DNA of 64,000 nt, from positions 3,416,001 to 3,480,000 of the forward strand of contig CP053447.1 in assembly GCA_013285425.1 (NCBI GenBank). The letters run 5' to 3'. The position numbers were made by a program, and so were the translations under genes. The stretch comes from Ignavibacteriota bacterium (GTDB lineage: Bacteria; Bacteroidota; Ignavibacteria; Ignavibacteriales; Ignavibacteriaceae). Below, one piece after another: positions 27,509 through 36,991 of the stretch (positions are counted from its first letter, which is position 1; each line of letters opens with the position of its first letter). The notes under the pieces were generated by a model. The model made no database searches, had not been told where the DNA came from, and saw only the letters and a list, made by a program, of their open reading frames with translations.

Positions 27509-29287
27509 ATGCAATTTAAAACAAGAACACATAATTGCGGCGAATTAAGAGAAGCAAATATTGGTGAAAATGTTGTACTTAACGGCTGGGTTGATAGAAG
27601 AAGAGACCTGGGCGGTGTGATTTTTATTGAAGTAAGAGACAGATACGGTGTTACTCAGATTGTATTTGAACCAACTTTCAATCTGCAGGCACACACTGCC
27701 GCTAAAGATTTGCGGAGTGAATATGTAATTTCTGTTGAGGGTGTTGTAAGAAAACGACCCGCTGATACTGATAATCCTGAATTGCCAACAGGACACATTG
27801 ATGTTATGGTAAACAAGCTGATTATTCTTAACGAAGCTGAAACTCCTCCTTTTCAGATAAAAGATGATGTTGATGTTCATGAAGATTTAAGACTTAAATA
27901 CAGATATCTTGATTTAAGAAGATCCCAACTGCAAAAGAATCTTTTACTTCGACATAAAATGTATCAGATTACCAGAAAATATTTTGATGAAAATGGTTTT
28001 GCCGAAATTGAAACCCCGGTTCTGATGAAATCTACACCAGAAGGTGCAAGAGATTATCTTGTACCAAGCCGTCTGCATAAAGGTAAGTTTTATGCTCTTC
28101 CACAATCTCCCCAGCAATATAAACAACTGCTGATGGTGGCAGGTATGGACCGGTATTTCCAGATAGTAAAGTGTTTCAGGGATGAGGATTTAAGAGCTGA
28201 CCGTCAGCCTGAATTTACTCAAATTGATGTTGAGATGTCTTTTGTTGATCAGAAAGATGTTTTTTCAATAGTTGAAGGATTGATGAAAAACTTGTTTAAC
28301 GAAATCTGGAACAAAGAAATAAAAACTCCGCTGCTTAAATTATCATTTGATGAAGCAATGGAAAAGTATGGCAGTGATAAACCGGATCTGCGGTTTAATC
28401 TGGAGATGAAAACTCTTAATAATGTTTTTTCAGATACTGAGTTTAAAGTATTTAAAGATGCTGTGGATAATGCCGGAATTGTAACCGGAATATTAGCAGC
28501 GGGCTGCGGTGATTATACCAGAAATCAGCTTGATGTTCTGACTGATTTTGTAAAAGGTTTCGGCGCAAAAGGATTAATCTGGATCAGGGTTAAAGATAAT
28601 GGTAACGGAACAGAGCTTGATTCACCAACAATGAAATTTTTCACTGAACAAGAAAAGAAAAATCTTATTGAAACGCTTGATGCAAAAGCAGGCGATTTAA
28701 TTTTTATTTTGTCTGGTGCAAGATTAAAAACATTGAATACAATGGGTATGCTAAGATTGGAAATGGCAAAGCGATTAAATCTCATTCAACCGGATTCCGA
28801 GCCTAAATTACTATGGGTAACTGACTTTCCACTGTTTGAATGGGATGAAGAGACAAAAAGATTTTATGCAATGCATCATCCGTTTACTTCACCAAGAATC
28901 GAAGATATACCATTGCTGGAAACAGATCCCGGTAAAGTTAAAGCCCGTGCTTATGATCTGGTATTAAACGGAAATGAAATAGCCGGTGGAAGTATAAGGA
29001 TTCACAACTCCGAATTGCAGTCAAAGATGTTTAAGACATTAGGGATCTCTGAAGAAGAAGCTCAGCAGAAATTTGGCTTTTTAATTAATGCATTCAAATA
29101 CGGGGCACCACCGCATGGGGGAATCGCATTTGGATTTGATAGAATGGCAATGATATTTGCAGGTGAGAGTTCAATCCGTGAAGTAATTGCATTTCCTAAA
29201 ACAGCCAGCGCAGTGTCACTTATGGATGATTCACCATCAATAGTAAGCGAAGAACAGTTGAAAGAATTACATATTAAGGTGAGGTGA
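27509..29287 (+). CDS. aspS: Aspartate--tRNA ligase
   Basis: A 592-residue class II synthetase charging tRNA-Asp (or Asp and Asn tRNAs in non-discriminating forms). The OB-fold anticodon domain is at about residues 1-105 (GWVDRRRDLGGVIFIEVRDR), followed by the catalytic domain: motif 1 around FDENGFAEIETPVL, motif 2 FRDEDLRADRQPEFTQID (about 221-238), and motif 3 GIAFGFDRMAMIFAG (about 540-554), with a GAD insertion domain at about 290-430 as in bacterial enzymes. Full length with an AAGGAG ribosome site. The last 82 bases are duplicated at 29941, beyond a toxin-antitoxin module. Confidence 0.97.
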   Translation: MQFKTRTHNCGELREANIGENVVLNGWVDRRRDLGGVIFIEVRDRYGVTQIVFEPTFNLQAHTAAKDLRSEYVISVEGVVRKRPADTDNPELPTGHIDVMVNKLIILNEAETPPFQIKDDVDVHEDLRLKYRYLDLRRSQLQKNLLLRHKMYQITRKYFDENGFAEIETPVLMKSTPEGARDYLVPSRLHKGKFYALPQSPQQYKQLLMVAGMDRYFQIVKCFRDEDLRADRQPEFTQIDVEMSFVDQKDVFSIVEGLMKNLFNEIWNKEIKTPLLKLSFDEAMEKYGSDKPDLRFNLEMKTLNNVFSDTEFKVFKDAVDNAGIVTGILAAGCGDYTRNQLDVLTDFVKGFGAKGLIWIRVKDNGNGTELDSPTMKFFTEQEKKNLIETLDAKAGDLIFILSGARLKTLNTMGMLRLEMAKRLNLIQPDSEPKLLWVTDFPLFEWDEETKRFYAMHHPFTSPRIEDIPLLETDPGKVKARAYDLVLNGNEIAGGSIRIHNSELQSKMFKTLGISEEEAQQKFGFLINAFKYGAPPHGGIAFGFDRMAMIFAGESSIREVIAFPKTASAVSLMDDSPSIVSEEQLKELHIKVR

Positions 29288-29308
29288 GTTAATTACTTTA
29301 TTTATTAC

Positions 29309-29602
29309 CTAGCTAACCCTTTCTATCCAGTAACCAGGTTTCATTGAAAGGTGAGTAATAGCTACAATAAAGATTTCATTTTCTCTAATCTGATATATTA
29401 TAGCAAATGGAAAACGGTTTAACAGACATCGTCGGCTATTTTAAGAAAACTGAGTAAAGGCATCAGGAAACTCGAGAATTCTGAAAATAGTATTAATCAC
29501 CTCATCTAAAAATTCTATTCCAAGGTTTTCCACCCTTTCCTGATAATATTCAACGGAGTGTATCAGTTCTGAAACAGCATCGGGATGAAATGTAAATTTC
29601 AA
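29309..29602 (-). pseudogene. RelE/ParE-family toxin, interrupted by an in-frame stop
   Basis: A 97-codon frame begins at a TTG (29602) that overlaps the antitoxin stop codon, and ends at TAG 29309-29311. It reads KFTFHPDAVSELIHSVEYY at the start and RRCLLNRFPFAIIYQI then THLSMKPGYWIERV at the end, the standard RelE/ParE toxin pattern of mRNA interferases or gyrase poisons. Codon 54 (29441-29443) is TAA, while both sides stay in the same frame. A single substitution or an error would restore the gene. As read, only a 53-residue fragment without the catalytic C-terminal half can be made. Confidence 0.75.
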
Positions 29603-29832
29603 TTTTTATATCTGTCTCTTAATTCTTTGATTACCTGTAATCCATTCAGTGATTGTACCTTGCCTGCATCATATTCACTAATACGATTTTCAGCTTCCTC
29701 TGCCCATAGTTTATCAATATCTCCGGGAGACGGTGCATTCAGACTTTGTAATAGTTTATCCACCAATTCTGCTCTTGCTTCGCGGGGTAATAGTAACGCT
29801 TCATCAGTAATTTTTTTTGTTAATTCTGACAT
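29599..29832 (-). CDS. Addiction-module antitoxin of the RelE/ParE-associated type
   Basis: A 77-residue small acidic protein. It matches the putative addiction module component family (PF09720): an N-terminal helix with LLLPREARAELVDKLLQSL, then DKLWAEEAENRISEYDAGKV. In this family the antitoxin gene precedes the toxin gene, here with a TTGA overlap, and the protein binds and neutralises the toxin and the promoter. The toxin partner downstream carries a stop codon, so the antitoxin may now be an orphan. The pair lies between aspS and a duplicated aspS 3' end. Confidence 0.85.
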   Translation of the reverse strand: MSELTKKITDEALLLPREARAELVDKLLQSLNAPSPGDIDKLWAEEAENRISEYDAGKVQSLNGLQVIKELRDRYKN

Positions 29833-29938
29833 ATTTACCTCAAAACCTCAATAGCTTTTAATTTATGGCAAATATAATATGAAATTATGATATGCGAAAC
29901 ACTTAATATTAAGTAGGACGTCGCTGTTTTGAATTTAA

Positions 29939-30030
29939 AAACTGCCAGTGCAGTGTCACTTATGGATGATTCACCATCAATAGTAAGCGAAGAACAGTTG
30001 AAAGAATTATATATTAAGGTGAAATAGAAT
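29939..30030 (+). repeat. Orphan second copy of the aspS 3' end
   Basis: Bases 29941-30022 repeat aspS bases 29201-29282 with only three mismatches, and this copy ends in its own stop (TAG at about 30025). Differences are mostly at third codon positions or conservative (His to Tyr, and an Arg to Lys at the end), so the copy looks like the C-terminus of another aspS allele. The offset is exactly 740 bases, and the toxin-antitoxin pair lies between the copies. Confidence 0.9.
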
Positions 30031-30614
30031 GTAAATCTGGTTTGCTTGTTTAATTTGATTGGCTGCCTATTAAATCATAAGGGGGTGAGAAATCTAAACT
30101 TAAACTAAAAGCAGGAGATCAAAAAACATTTGATCACAAAGCTCTTTAAATAATAAAGGTAAACAGAATACAAAAGATCAATCTGTCTTTATCAGTTTAA
30201 TCAGTTCAATCTGTGTTCCAATCCTTTTCTTTTGCATCTATTCCTGTAAGGGAACAAAATAAGACTAAGAAGTTGTTTAAGTTAAACTTAGTTAACCCTC
30301 TGTTGAAGGTTATATTAAGCAGGTGCAATAAAAATATTATTGGATTTATCAAATAATGTTTACTATAAAAGCTCATTGTAAAACGATCTTTAATAAATTG
30401 ATTAGTAAATAGTATATATTTATGAAGAATTGAAAAAGTTACCGAATTATTATATCACTCCGGATTGCTTCCCAAAAATTAATTTCACTATATAAAGAAT
30501 AGATGTTACTAAACTGGATTTTCAATTAAATGAACTAAAAATAAATTCTGGTATAAGAGTTGCCTGTATTTAGCAAATTTAATTTGTAAGGGTATAACAA
30601 TAAAATAATAAAGT
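30031..30614. other. Long gene-free stretch before the glycosyltransferase cluster
   Basis: About 580 AT-rich bases with frequent stops in all frames. No convincing gene, RNA or hairpin is seen. It may be residual sequence from the aspS-adjacent insertion. Confidence 0.4.
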
Positions 30615-32189
30615 ATGAGCGATGATGTAGAACTAAAACTCAAAAAGAAAAAAAATGCTGATCAATGGCTTCCATTTGTATTATTGACGTTGATTGGATT
30701 GTGCATTTTTTTTACCGAACCACGAGATGGTGGATTTGTTCCTGGAGGATTTTATAGCAGTATATCAGTCCACGGAATGGTATTATCAAAGAATCTTTTA
30801 AACAACGATTCCCCATTACTAATGTATATGAGTAAGGAATTAAAAGACGGGGTTAATGTCTATAATGCTTATAACAGATTCCCTGTTTTTCCTTTTCTAA
30901 TTACCGGAATAGTTATTTATCCGTTTGAGAATGATTATTTTCTACAAGTTTATATTGCCCGGCAGTTAATGAATCTATTTTTTTTCCTATCATTTATTAT
31001 TGTGTTCAAAATTGTTACGAAGCTATTAAAGAACAAGTATAAATCGTTAATAATTACCATTCTAACTTTTTCTTCTTATTATATGCTTACATATAATAAT
31101 ATGATTTTTAATGATATTCCCGCGCTGTTTGGTTTTGTTATTGCATTGTACTGTGTTATTAAAACTAAAGATAGTAAATTAAAAACTTCTGAGATTTTGT
31201 TTTACTCTGTTTTTCCGATAATGTTTGGCTGGCAGCCTTTTGCGGTTTATATAACATGGTTTTGTATAGAGTCAACTGAAACATTATTTCCTATAGAAAA
31301 GACTTCATTCAAAAGAAAAACTTTCAATCTTTTTAAGCAAACATCTTTCAAAGTTGTTGGGATTTCAATTATCACAGGGATAATTATACTTGGGTTACAA
31401 TTATTTAACGAATGGAGAATTGTTGGAGGGTCCTTTTGGAATTTACCCAGTGTAGGAAGTTTGTTATGGAGGACAGGTATAAAGTCTGCTGCAGGTTATA
31501 CTCAATTTCTTTGGTTATTCGAATGGTTTCCCTTTTTATCAGGGCTAGCGCATTCTATTACTATTATGTTAATTCCTTTTTGGCCTGTTTTTCAGGTCGA
31601 ACCGGGTATAAATGCTTCAATCTTTATCACTGTTATATTAATTATTTATGTATTCATTAGATATTTAAAGAATAGGGTTTTTGAAAATAAAATTTTGTTG
31701 ATATTCCTTTTATCTGGTCTGCTTTGGGCACTACCTATGAGACATTTTGTTGCATTACATGAATTTCAGTCTATTTTTTATTTGGGATTTGTAATTGGAA
31801 CTTATTCAATTTTATTTTCAAATCTCAAATTTCAGGTTTGGAAATTACTGGCGTTTAATATCACAATATTTTTTTTGATTAGCATAGCCTTGTCTAATCA
31901 TTTAAAAAGACCAGATTTCCAAATGAAGAAAATCTCTAGCCAATTCATAGAGATCAATGAACATCTGCCTGTGAATAGTAAAGTATATTTTGATGGGGAT
32001 CGTTCCCAGGAGGTGTCAACAATCAAGTATGCAATAGATTTTTTTCTTACAAAACAATGGTATGTAAAATTGGATGAAGCCGAATTTGTTATTTCAAAGA
32101 ATCCTGATTTTAATGCAAAAAAATTAACTAACAATACAGAGTATAATCTGTTTAAAGTTACGGAAAGCTCAGGTAATTTGAGCAAATAA
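30615..32189 (+). CDS. Multi-spanning GT-C-like glycosyltransferase (ArnT/PMT-like fold)
   Basis: A 524-residue membrane protein with a basic cytoplasmic N-terminus (KLKKKKNADQW) and about eleven hydrophobic helices, followed by a 90-residue soluble tail. The architecture and an extracytoplasmic loop after helix one (FFTEPRDGGFVPGGFY) fit lipid-linked sugar transferases of the GT-C class, but the sequence is divergent and no sure catalytic acid can be assigned. It opens a run of such proteins that lead up to the pilin gene, so glycosylation of surface protein or polymer is a reasonable but unproven guess. The IS256-family element starts 67 bases after its stop. Confidence 0.6.
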   Translation: MSDDVELKLKKKKNADQWLPFVLLTLIGLCIFFTEPRDGGFVPGGFYSSISVHGMVLSKNLLNNDSPLLMYMSKELKDGVNVYNAYNRFPVFPFLITGIVIYPFENDYFLQVYIARQLMNLFFFLSFIIVFKIVTKLLKNKYKSLIITILTFSSYYMLTYNNMIFNDIPALFGFVIALYCVIKTKDSKLKTSEILFYSVFPIMFGWQPFAVYITWFCIESTETLFPIEKTSFKRKTFNLFKQTSFKVVGISIITGIIILGLQLFNEWRIVGGSFWNLPSVGSLLWRTGIKSAAGYTQFLWLFEWFPFLSGLAHSITIMLIPFWPVFQVEPGINASIFITVILIIYVFIRYLKNRVFENKILLIFLLSGLLWALPMRHFVALHEFQSIFYLGFVIGTYSILFSNLKFQVWKLLAFNITIFFLISIALSNHLKRPDFQMKKISSQFIEINEHLPVNSKVYFDGDRSQEVSTIKYAIDFFLTKQWYVKLDEAEFVISKNPDFNAKKLTNNTEYNLFKVTESSGNLSK

Positions 32190-32255
32190 GTTAAGTAGTA
32201 AAAAAACATATTTATTAAGTGGTATTAGGGATTGATCACATGGTAAAAAGTCAAA

Positions 32256-33621
32256 CTTAGTTGAAAATAGAGACTCCATCATTTATTAAGCTGCTTTCTT
32301 TTGTTTAATCTTTAATTCTGTTTTTAATGCTGTTCTTAGTAACTGTAATTTTTCATAATTATTTACCTTTCTCATTCTTTTTTCTATCTGTAAAAGTGCT
32401 GCTGCCATCCATCTGCTTCGCATTTCTGAGTTCATCCATCTCTTTACTCTGCCCAGGTATTTCTTTAACTGAGAATTTAAGTTTTCTATTAAATTTGTGG
32501 TCGTAAATGATCTGCCTAACTGTTCTACTAACCCTAAACGGTGTATGGTTAATGTTTCCTCTAATCCTTCTTCAAGCGATCTTGCAGCACTCCGGTTAAT
32601 TTTCATTAGTTCAGTTATTATTTCCTTTAGCTTTCTGCTTGCTGTTTGATAATCAGGTTCACTATAGGCTCTTTGCAGCTTGCCTCTGTAATTGTTTTGC
32701 TGCTCTTGACTTAAGTAACTGAGAACATTTTCTCTCTTATGCCACTGGCAGCGCTGTACTAAGGCATAGTTCCCGAATGTCTCATCAACTGCTTTCCTTA
32801 ATCCCTTTGAACCATCCAGCAGTGTTAGTATCCCTTCTGTATACTTGAAATTCCTCTTTAGTAAATCTTTTAACAACCCTTTTACTGCTTTACTGTTTTC
32901 TGTTGTTGTCTGGATAAAGCCCAATGGTATCTTTTCTCCGCTCATTGTTATTCCAAGTGCTATTACCGTGTTTTCTTTTGACAAATATTTTCCGTCTATT
33001 ACTATGGCTATAAAATCATATAATCCCAAATCCCGCTTTTCAAATTCTTCTAATGCCTTTGTGCTTTCTTCTATAAAGGCTTTGCTTACTGTTGATTGAC
33101 TCAATCCAAAGCTCTCTACGCCCATCTTTACTACTTCCTGATAATCGTGCTGACTTAAGCCTAAGATTATTTTTTTCATCAAACTTTCTGATGGTAATTC
33201 TATTGACCTTAGTTTTTGATATCTCTCCGGACTTTCGGTAATCAAACTCTGATTATCGTGTATCCTTGGAACCTTTATTTTTACTTTTTCTTCTCCTACT
33301 CTTATGCTGCCCGGATTACTGCCCCAGCGGCTATATCTGCCTGATGATGGCTTCTCTCTGTCATATCTTATTCCTGCTTTTTCTTTTACTTCTTCTTCCA
33401 TCAGTTGATTTGCCAATATTTTGGCTATCTCCAGAAAATTACCGAACAAACTTAGTTGTGTTTCTAAAGATTGATTCTTATACCAATCAAGATTTTGTTT
33501 TAGATTTTCCTTAATTTTCACCTTGAGACTCCTTTTAATTGTTTTTGTTTTTTTTTGTTATTACAAAATTATTAATTATTTGGAGTCTCTTTCTTTTTTT
33601 AATTAAACTTTTTCAACTAAG
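32256..33621 (-). mobile_element. IS256-family insertion sequence (about 1.37 kb)
   Basis: The element is bounded by inverted ends sharing CTTAGTTGAAAA (outer; 32256-32267 and the complement at 33610-33621) and AGAGACTCCA (inner). The spacing between the two blocks differs: the right end has about 18 extra AT-rich bases. One transposase gene fills the element. The flanking bases AAGTCAAA and AAGTAATT only partly match, so a target duplication is not certain and the insertion may be old. Confidence 0.8.
32286..33521 (-). CDS. IS256-family (mutator-type) transposase
   Basis: A 411-residue DDE transposase. Catalytic residues are in VIDGKYLS (first Asp, about residue 172), TLLDGSKGLRKA (second Asp, about 237) and NLIENLNSQLKKY (Glu, about 343), with the conserved QRCQWHKRENVLSYL between the second and third. 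The chain is full length and intact, with no frameshift, so the element may still be active. It cuts and pastes by a copy-out circle route in characterised relatives. Preceded by a CAAGGTG ribosome site. Confidence 0.95.
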   Translation of the reverse strand: MKIKENLKQNLDWYKNQSLETQLSLFGNFLEIAKILANQLMEEEVKEKAGIRYDREKPSSGRYSRWGSNPGSIRVGEEKVKIKVPRIHDNQSLITESPERYQKLRSIELPSESLMKKIILGLSQHDYQEVVKMGVESFGLSQSTVSKAFIEESTKALEEFEKRDLGLYDFIAIVIDGKYLSKENTVIALGITMSGEKIPLGFIQTTTENSKAVKGLLKDLLKRNFKYTEGILTLLDGSKGLRKAVDETFGNYALVQRCQWHKRENVLSYLSQEQQNNYRGKLQRAYSEPDYQTASRKLKEIITELMKINRSAARSLEEGLEETLTIHRLGLVEQLGRSFTTTNLIENLNSQLKKYLGRVKRWMNSEMRSRWMAAALLQIEKRMRKVNNYEKLQLLRTALKTELKIKQKKAA

Positions 33622-33705
33622 AAGTAATTTATACCGATCACATAACTTTAATCTATTTTAATCTGAAATTAATTACTCTCTATCAAACATAAATATTTAT
33701 TCAAT

Positions 33706-35286
33706 ATGAAGAGAGCATTGGTTATGAATAAAACAAAGGAAAATATATACTCTGAAAGCAAAGTACTTAAGAAAGAACATTTAGAAAAGAACTTGTTTTA
33801 CCTTTCGCTATGTTTATTTTTAATATATGTTGTTTTATTGATAAATACAGCCTGGGTCAGTGATGATGCATATATAACCTTTAGAACGATTGATAATTTT
33901 GTCAATGGATATGGACTACGCTGGAATATTGTTGAAAGAGTACAGAGCTACACTCATCCGCTTTGGTTATTCTTATTATCAGCATTTTACTTTTTTACAA
34001 ATGAAATTTTTTTCACATCACTTATAATTTCGATCACATTATCGTTAGCTTCAGTTTTAATCCTTGTATTTAAGTTGGCGGTGGCAAAGGGAAATATGGT
34101 TTTAGTTCTATTCTCAGTTATTTTCTCTAAAGCATTTATTGATTATTCAACTTCTGGATTAGAAAATCCTTTGACCTATCTATTATTGGTCTTATTTGCC
34201 TGTATTTATTTTAGTAATAAAACTGCCAAGACAAAAATAATATTTCTTTCTGTTTTATCTTCATTAGTGTTAATAAATAGAATGGATACCTTCCTTCTCT
34301 TATTGCCCGCTTACAGTTATTATATATTAAAAAATAAGTACTATAAAAATTATTATTTAATTATAATCGGATTTTCCCCTTTTATTTTCTGGGAACTCTT
34401 CTCTTTAGTTTATTACGGATTTTTATTTCCTAATACTGCCTATGCTAAGCTTAATACGGGAATAGATAAATCTGATTTAATAATTCAGGGGTTCAGATAT
34501 TTTTATTCCAGTTTTAAATTAGATCCAGTAACATTGATTGTATTATTCCTTTTAACCTTCTTATCAACGCTAAAAGACAATCGAAAATTTTTTCCATTTA
34601 CCATTGGAATATTTTTCTATTTGCTTTATATAATTTGGATTGGTGGAGATTTTATGTCTGGAAGATTTTTCAGCGCACCATTTCTCGTCGCGGTAATTAT
34701 ATTAAGCAAAATTAAATTTAATAAATCAATTGAAAGTATATCATTCATTTTAATCATTGTATTAATAGAGGTTTTTAGCCAAAAGAGCTACCACTTAACA
34801 AAAAATACAGAAATAAATTTGAATGGGATTTGTGATGAGAGATTATATTACTATCCGAATACAGGATTAATTCTTAATTTAACAAACAAGAGTTATCCTA
34901 ATTCCTGGGTTTATGATGGGCAAAATTTGAAAATAATGGGAACAAAATTTTCTAAAGCAACCGGTGTAGGATTTATGGGCTTTTACTCTGGTCCAGATTG
35001 TCATATCCTGGATCTACTAGCCTTAAATGATCCATTATTGGCTCGACTTCCAAGTCTTAATTCCTGGCGGGTTGGTCATTATAAGAGAGAACTTCCCGAT
35101 GGCTATGAGGAAACACTAAAAACAGGACATAATCAGATCAAAAACACCAATCTTGCAAAATATTATGATAAGATTTTTCTTATTACAAGGGGTGATCTTT
35201 GGGATTGGAACAGGATAAGAGAAATATGGAAAATCAATACTGGGCAATATTCTTATTTGCTTAAAGATTATTTTAATCAAAAGTAA
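33706..35286 (+). CDS. GT-C membrane glycosyltransferase (AftB-like)
   Basis: A 526-residue protein with about ten membrane helices. The block AWVSDDAYITFRTIDNFVNG then GLRWNIVERVQSYTHPLW (residues about 49-88) is typical of a GT-C subgroup that includes mycobacterial AftB, with the adjacent acids (DD) as the likely catalytic pair facing the periplasm. The C-terminal 140 residues are soluble and end near GDLWDWNRIREIWKIN. Donor would be a polyprenyl-linked sugar; acceptor is unknown. An internal ATG at 33724 is an alternative start. Separated from the upstream transferase by the IS256-family element. Confidence 0.8.
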   Translation: MKRALVMNKTKENIYSESKVLKKEHLEKNLFYLSLCLFLIYVVLLINTAWVSDDAYITFRTIDNFVNGYGLRWNIVERVQSYTHPLWLFLLSAFYFFTNEIFFTSLIISITLSLASVLILVFKLAVAKGNMVLVLFSVIFSKAFIDYSTSGLENPLTYLLLVLFACIYFSNKTAKTKIIFLSVLSSLVLINRMDTFLLLLPAYSYYILKNKYYKNYYLIIIGFSPFIFWELFSLVYYGFLFPNTAYAKLNTGIDKSDLIIQGFRYFYSSFKLDPVTLIVLFLLTFLSTLKDNRKFFPFTIGIFFYLLYIIWIGGDFMSGRFFSAPFLVAVIILSKIKFNKSIESISFILIIVLIEVFSQKSYHLTKNTEINLNGICDERLYYYPNTGLILNLTNKSYPNSWVYDGQNLKIMGTKFSKATGVGFMGFYSGPDCHILDLLALNDPLLARLPSLNSWRVGHYKRELPDGYEETLKTGHNQIKNTNLAKYYDKIFLITRGDLWDWNRIREIWKINTGQYSYLLKDYFNQK

Positions 35287-35392
35287 AATTATTCCATCCA
35301 TAAACTTCAAATGAAGCCAATATAAAGGAAGATTCAATTCTTTGTATTAAAGAAAAAAGTTTAATGTATTATATGCAGGAAAAGAAATTGCA

Positions 35393-36935
35393 TTAATCTC
35401 TGATTTTACTATATACTTTTATGCTTATAAGCAGGAAAACCAAAAAAAATATTCCTGACATAATCAGCCACAATTGATAGTTGTTGTTTGTAATTAATCC
35501 AAGTAAAAATGGTCCTGTTTTATAGTTTAAAAGATATAATGCAGGAGAATATTCCCAGCTTAAATAAAGCGAGTTATGTAATAAAACATAATTGCCGAGT
35601 TTTTCCTGGTTTTTGTAAATAATATGTAAGTATGAAAAGATTTCTCCCGTTGAAAAGAAAAGCTGCTGAATTATACAAACTAAACTGAAGGCACCAACAA
35701 GAATAAATTGCTTTAACTTCTGTCTTTCAACGATCTCTTTAATACCAATGGCAATAGGAATAAACAAAAATGGAATAATGATTAAAAGATACCGCGGTCC
35801 TAAAGCAAATCCGGCATGCCAGTCACTTCTGCTTGCCAGAAAGAATATTCTTACTAATATCATCCCAATAATAGCTATTGATAAATGAGGATATCTTTTA
35901 TGAAAAGGCTTCCAAAATAAAATGCCTAACAATACAACCGGGGAATAAATAAAAATTCCTTTTCCGGCACTAAATAGAAGACCGAATATACCAGGAAGGG
36001 GATTGGTATAAAAAGCGTAACGAGACAATGGATCAGCAGATCTGCCTGTCTCAAATACATTCCCGAATCTTGCATAATTGTAGTAAAGAAGAAGGCTGCA
36101 AAAAATTACTAATCCTGTTGTAAAATATAAAGCTGATTTAGCAAAGTCTGCCTTTCTTAACTTGACCTTTGATTCTTGTCCCAATAAAAACATATAATAA
36201 AAGGGTAAAGTAATTACTGCTGAAATATGAGTTGTAATTGCCAGCCCTAAGAACAATCCCGAATAAAAATAATTTCTAAATTTTTGCTTTTTAGTTTTTT
36301 CATCAGTTTCATTTTTAACTACAAATAAAAAGGAAATTATTATGAACAAAGTGCAAAGAGGTTCGCTGAAAAATGTTCCCGTATAAGAAAAAATCAAAGA
36401 TCCGAATGAATAGATAAAAGTAGTATAAAGGCTTATCCAATTAGATTTTGTAAAACTTAGTATTAAATAAAAAAAAGAATATACCAGATAATGCTCCTAC
36501 AATAACATTAAAAAATGAAGCAATAAATCTTTCATAATGTCCTGTAAGAGTTGGGGGTCTTTCATCTTCAAGATAGTAAAGCCCTGCATCCTTGCTATCA
36601 TTTAAAACGTGAAAGCTAAGTGGAATTATACTACTATCAGCTAAAAAGATATTATTGTTTTTCAGATAATCAGCAGTGTATAACAACGGCACAGCAAATA
36701 TAGATTCTAACGGACCAAAGATTGAATAATGCTTATTATCTTTTCCGCGGGCTAACCCAAAGTAATCCCAGTTAATTGGTTCCTGCACTGCAAATTCATG
36801 CTTATGTAATAAAGATTCAGTAGTTCTAAAAACAATTTCACTATCCGGAGAACGAATTCCGCCATAATTAAAAAGACCATACACAATAAGATTTGTAAAG
36901 AAGATAATTGCAGAGAAAAGAATCTTTTGGTTCAT
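35393..36935 (-). pseudogene. Membrane glycosyltransferase-like protein, frameshifted in a homopolymer
   Basis: Two frames form one gene. From ATG 36935 the product runs 164 residues (GIRSPDSEIVFRTTESLLHK, then PTLTGHYERFIASFFNVIVG) and stops at 36441. The continuation to 35393 is in another frame and has no natural start (only a TTG at 36397). The break maps to eight identical bases (plus strand A at 36469-36476). One base fewer reads GIFFFYLILSFTKSNW and then IYSFGSLIFSYTGTFFSEPL, giving a single protein of about 513 residues with about eleven membrane helices. Homopolymer slippage, phase variation or a sequencing error could each explain it. Role unknown; likely another transferase of the cluster. 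Confidence 0.75.
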
Positions 36936-36991
36936 AAATTATAATAAGTGATGTTTTAAATTCCTGTTCAAAATCTTACAAATTGATTTTA

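Noticed and set aside
30160..30240. Short near-repeats around ATCAGTTTAATCAGTTCAATC
   Set aside because: Too short and degenerate to define a repeat family or gene remnant.
35393..36397. Separate gene starting at TTG 36397
   Set aside because: It continues the upstream frame once one base of an eight-base run is removed; the hydrophobic helix at its start is cut in half.
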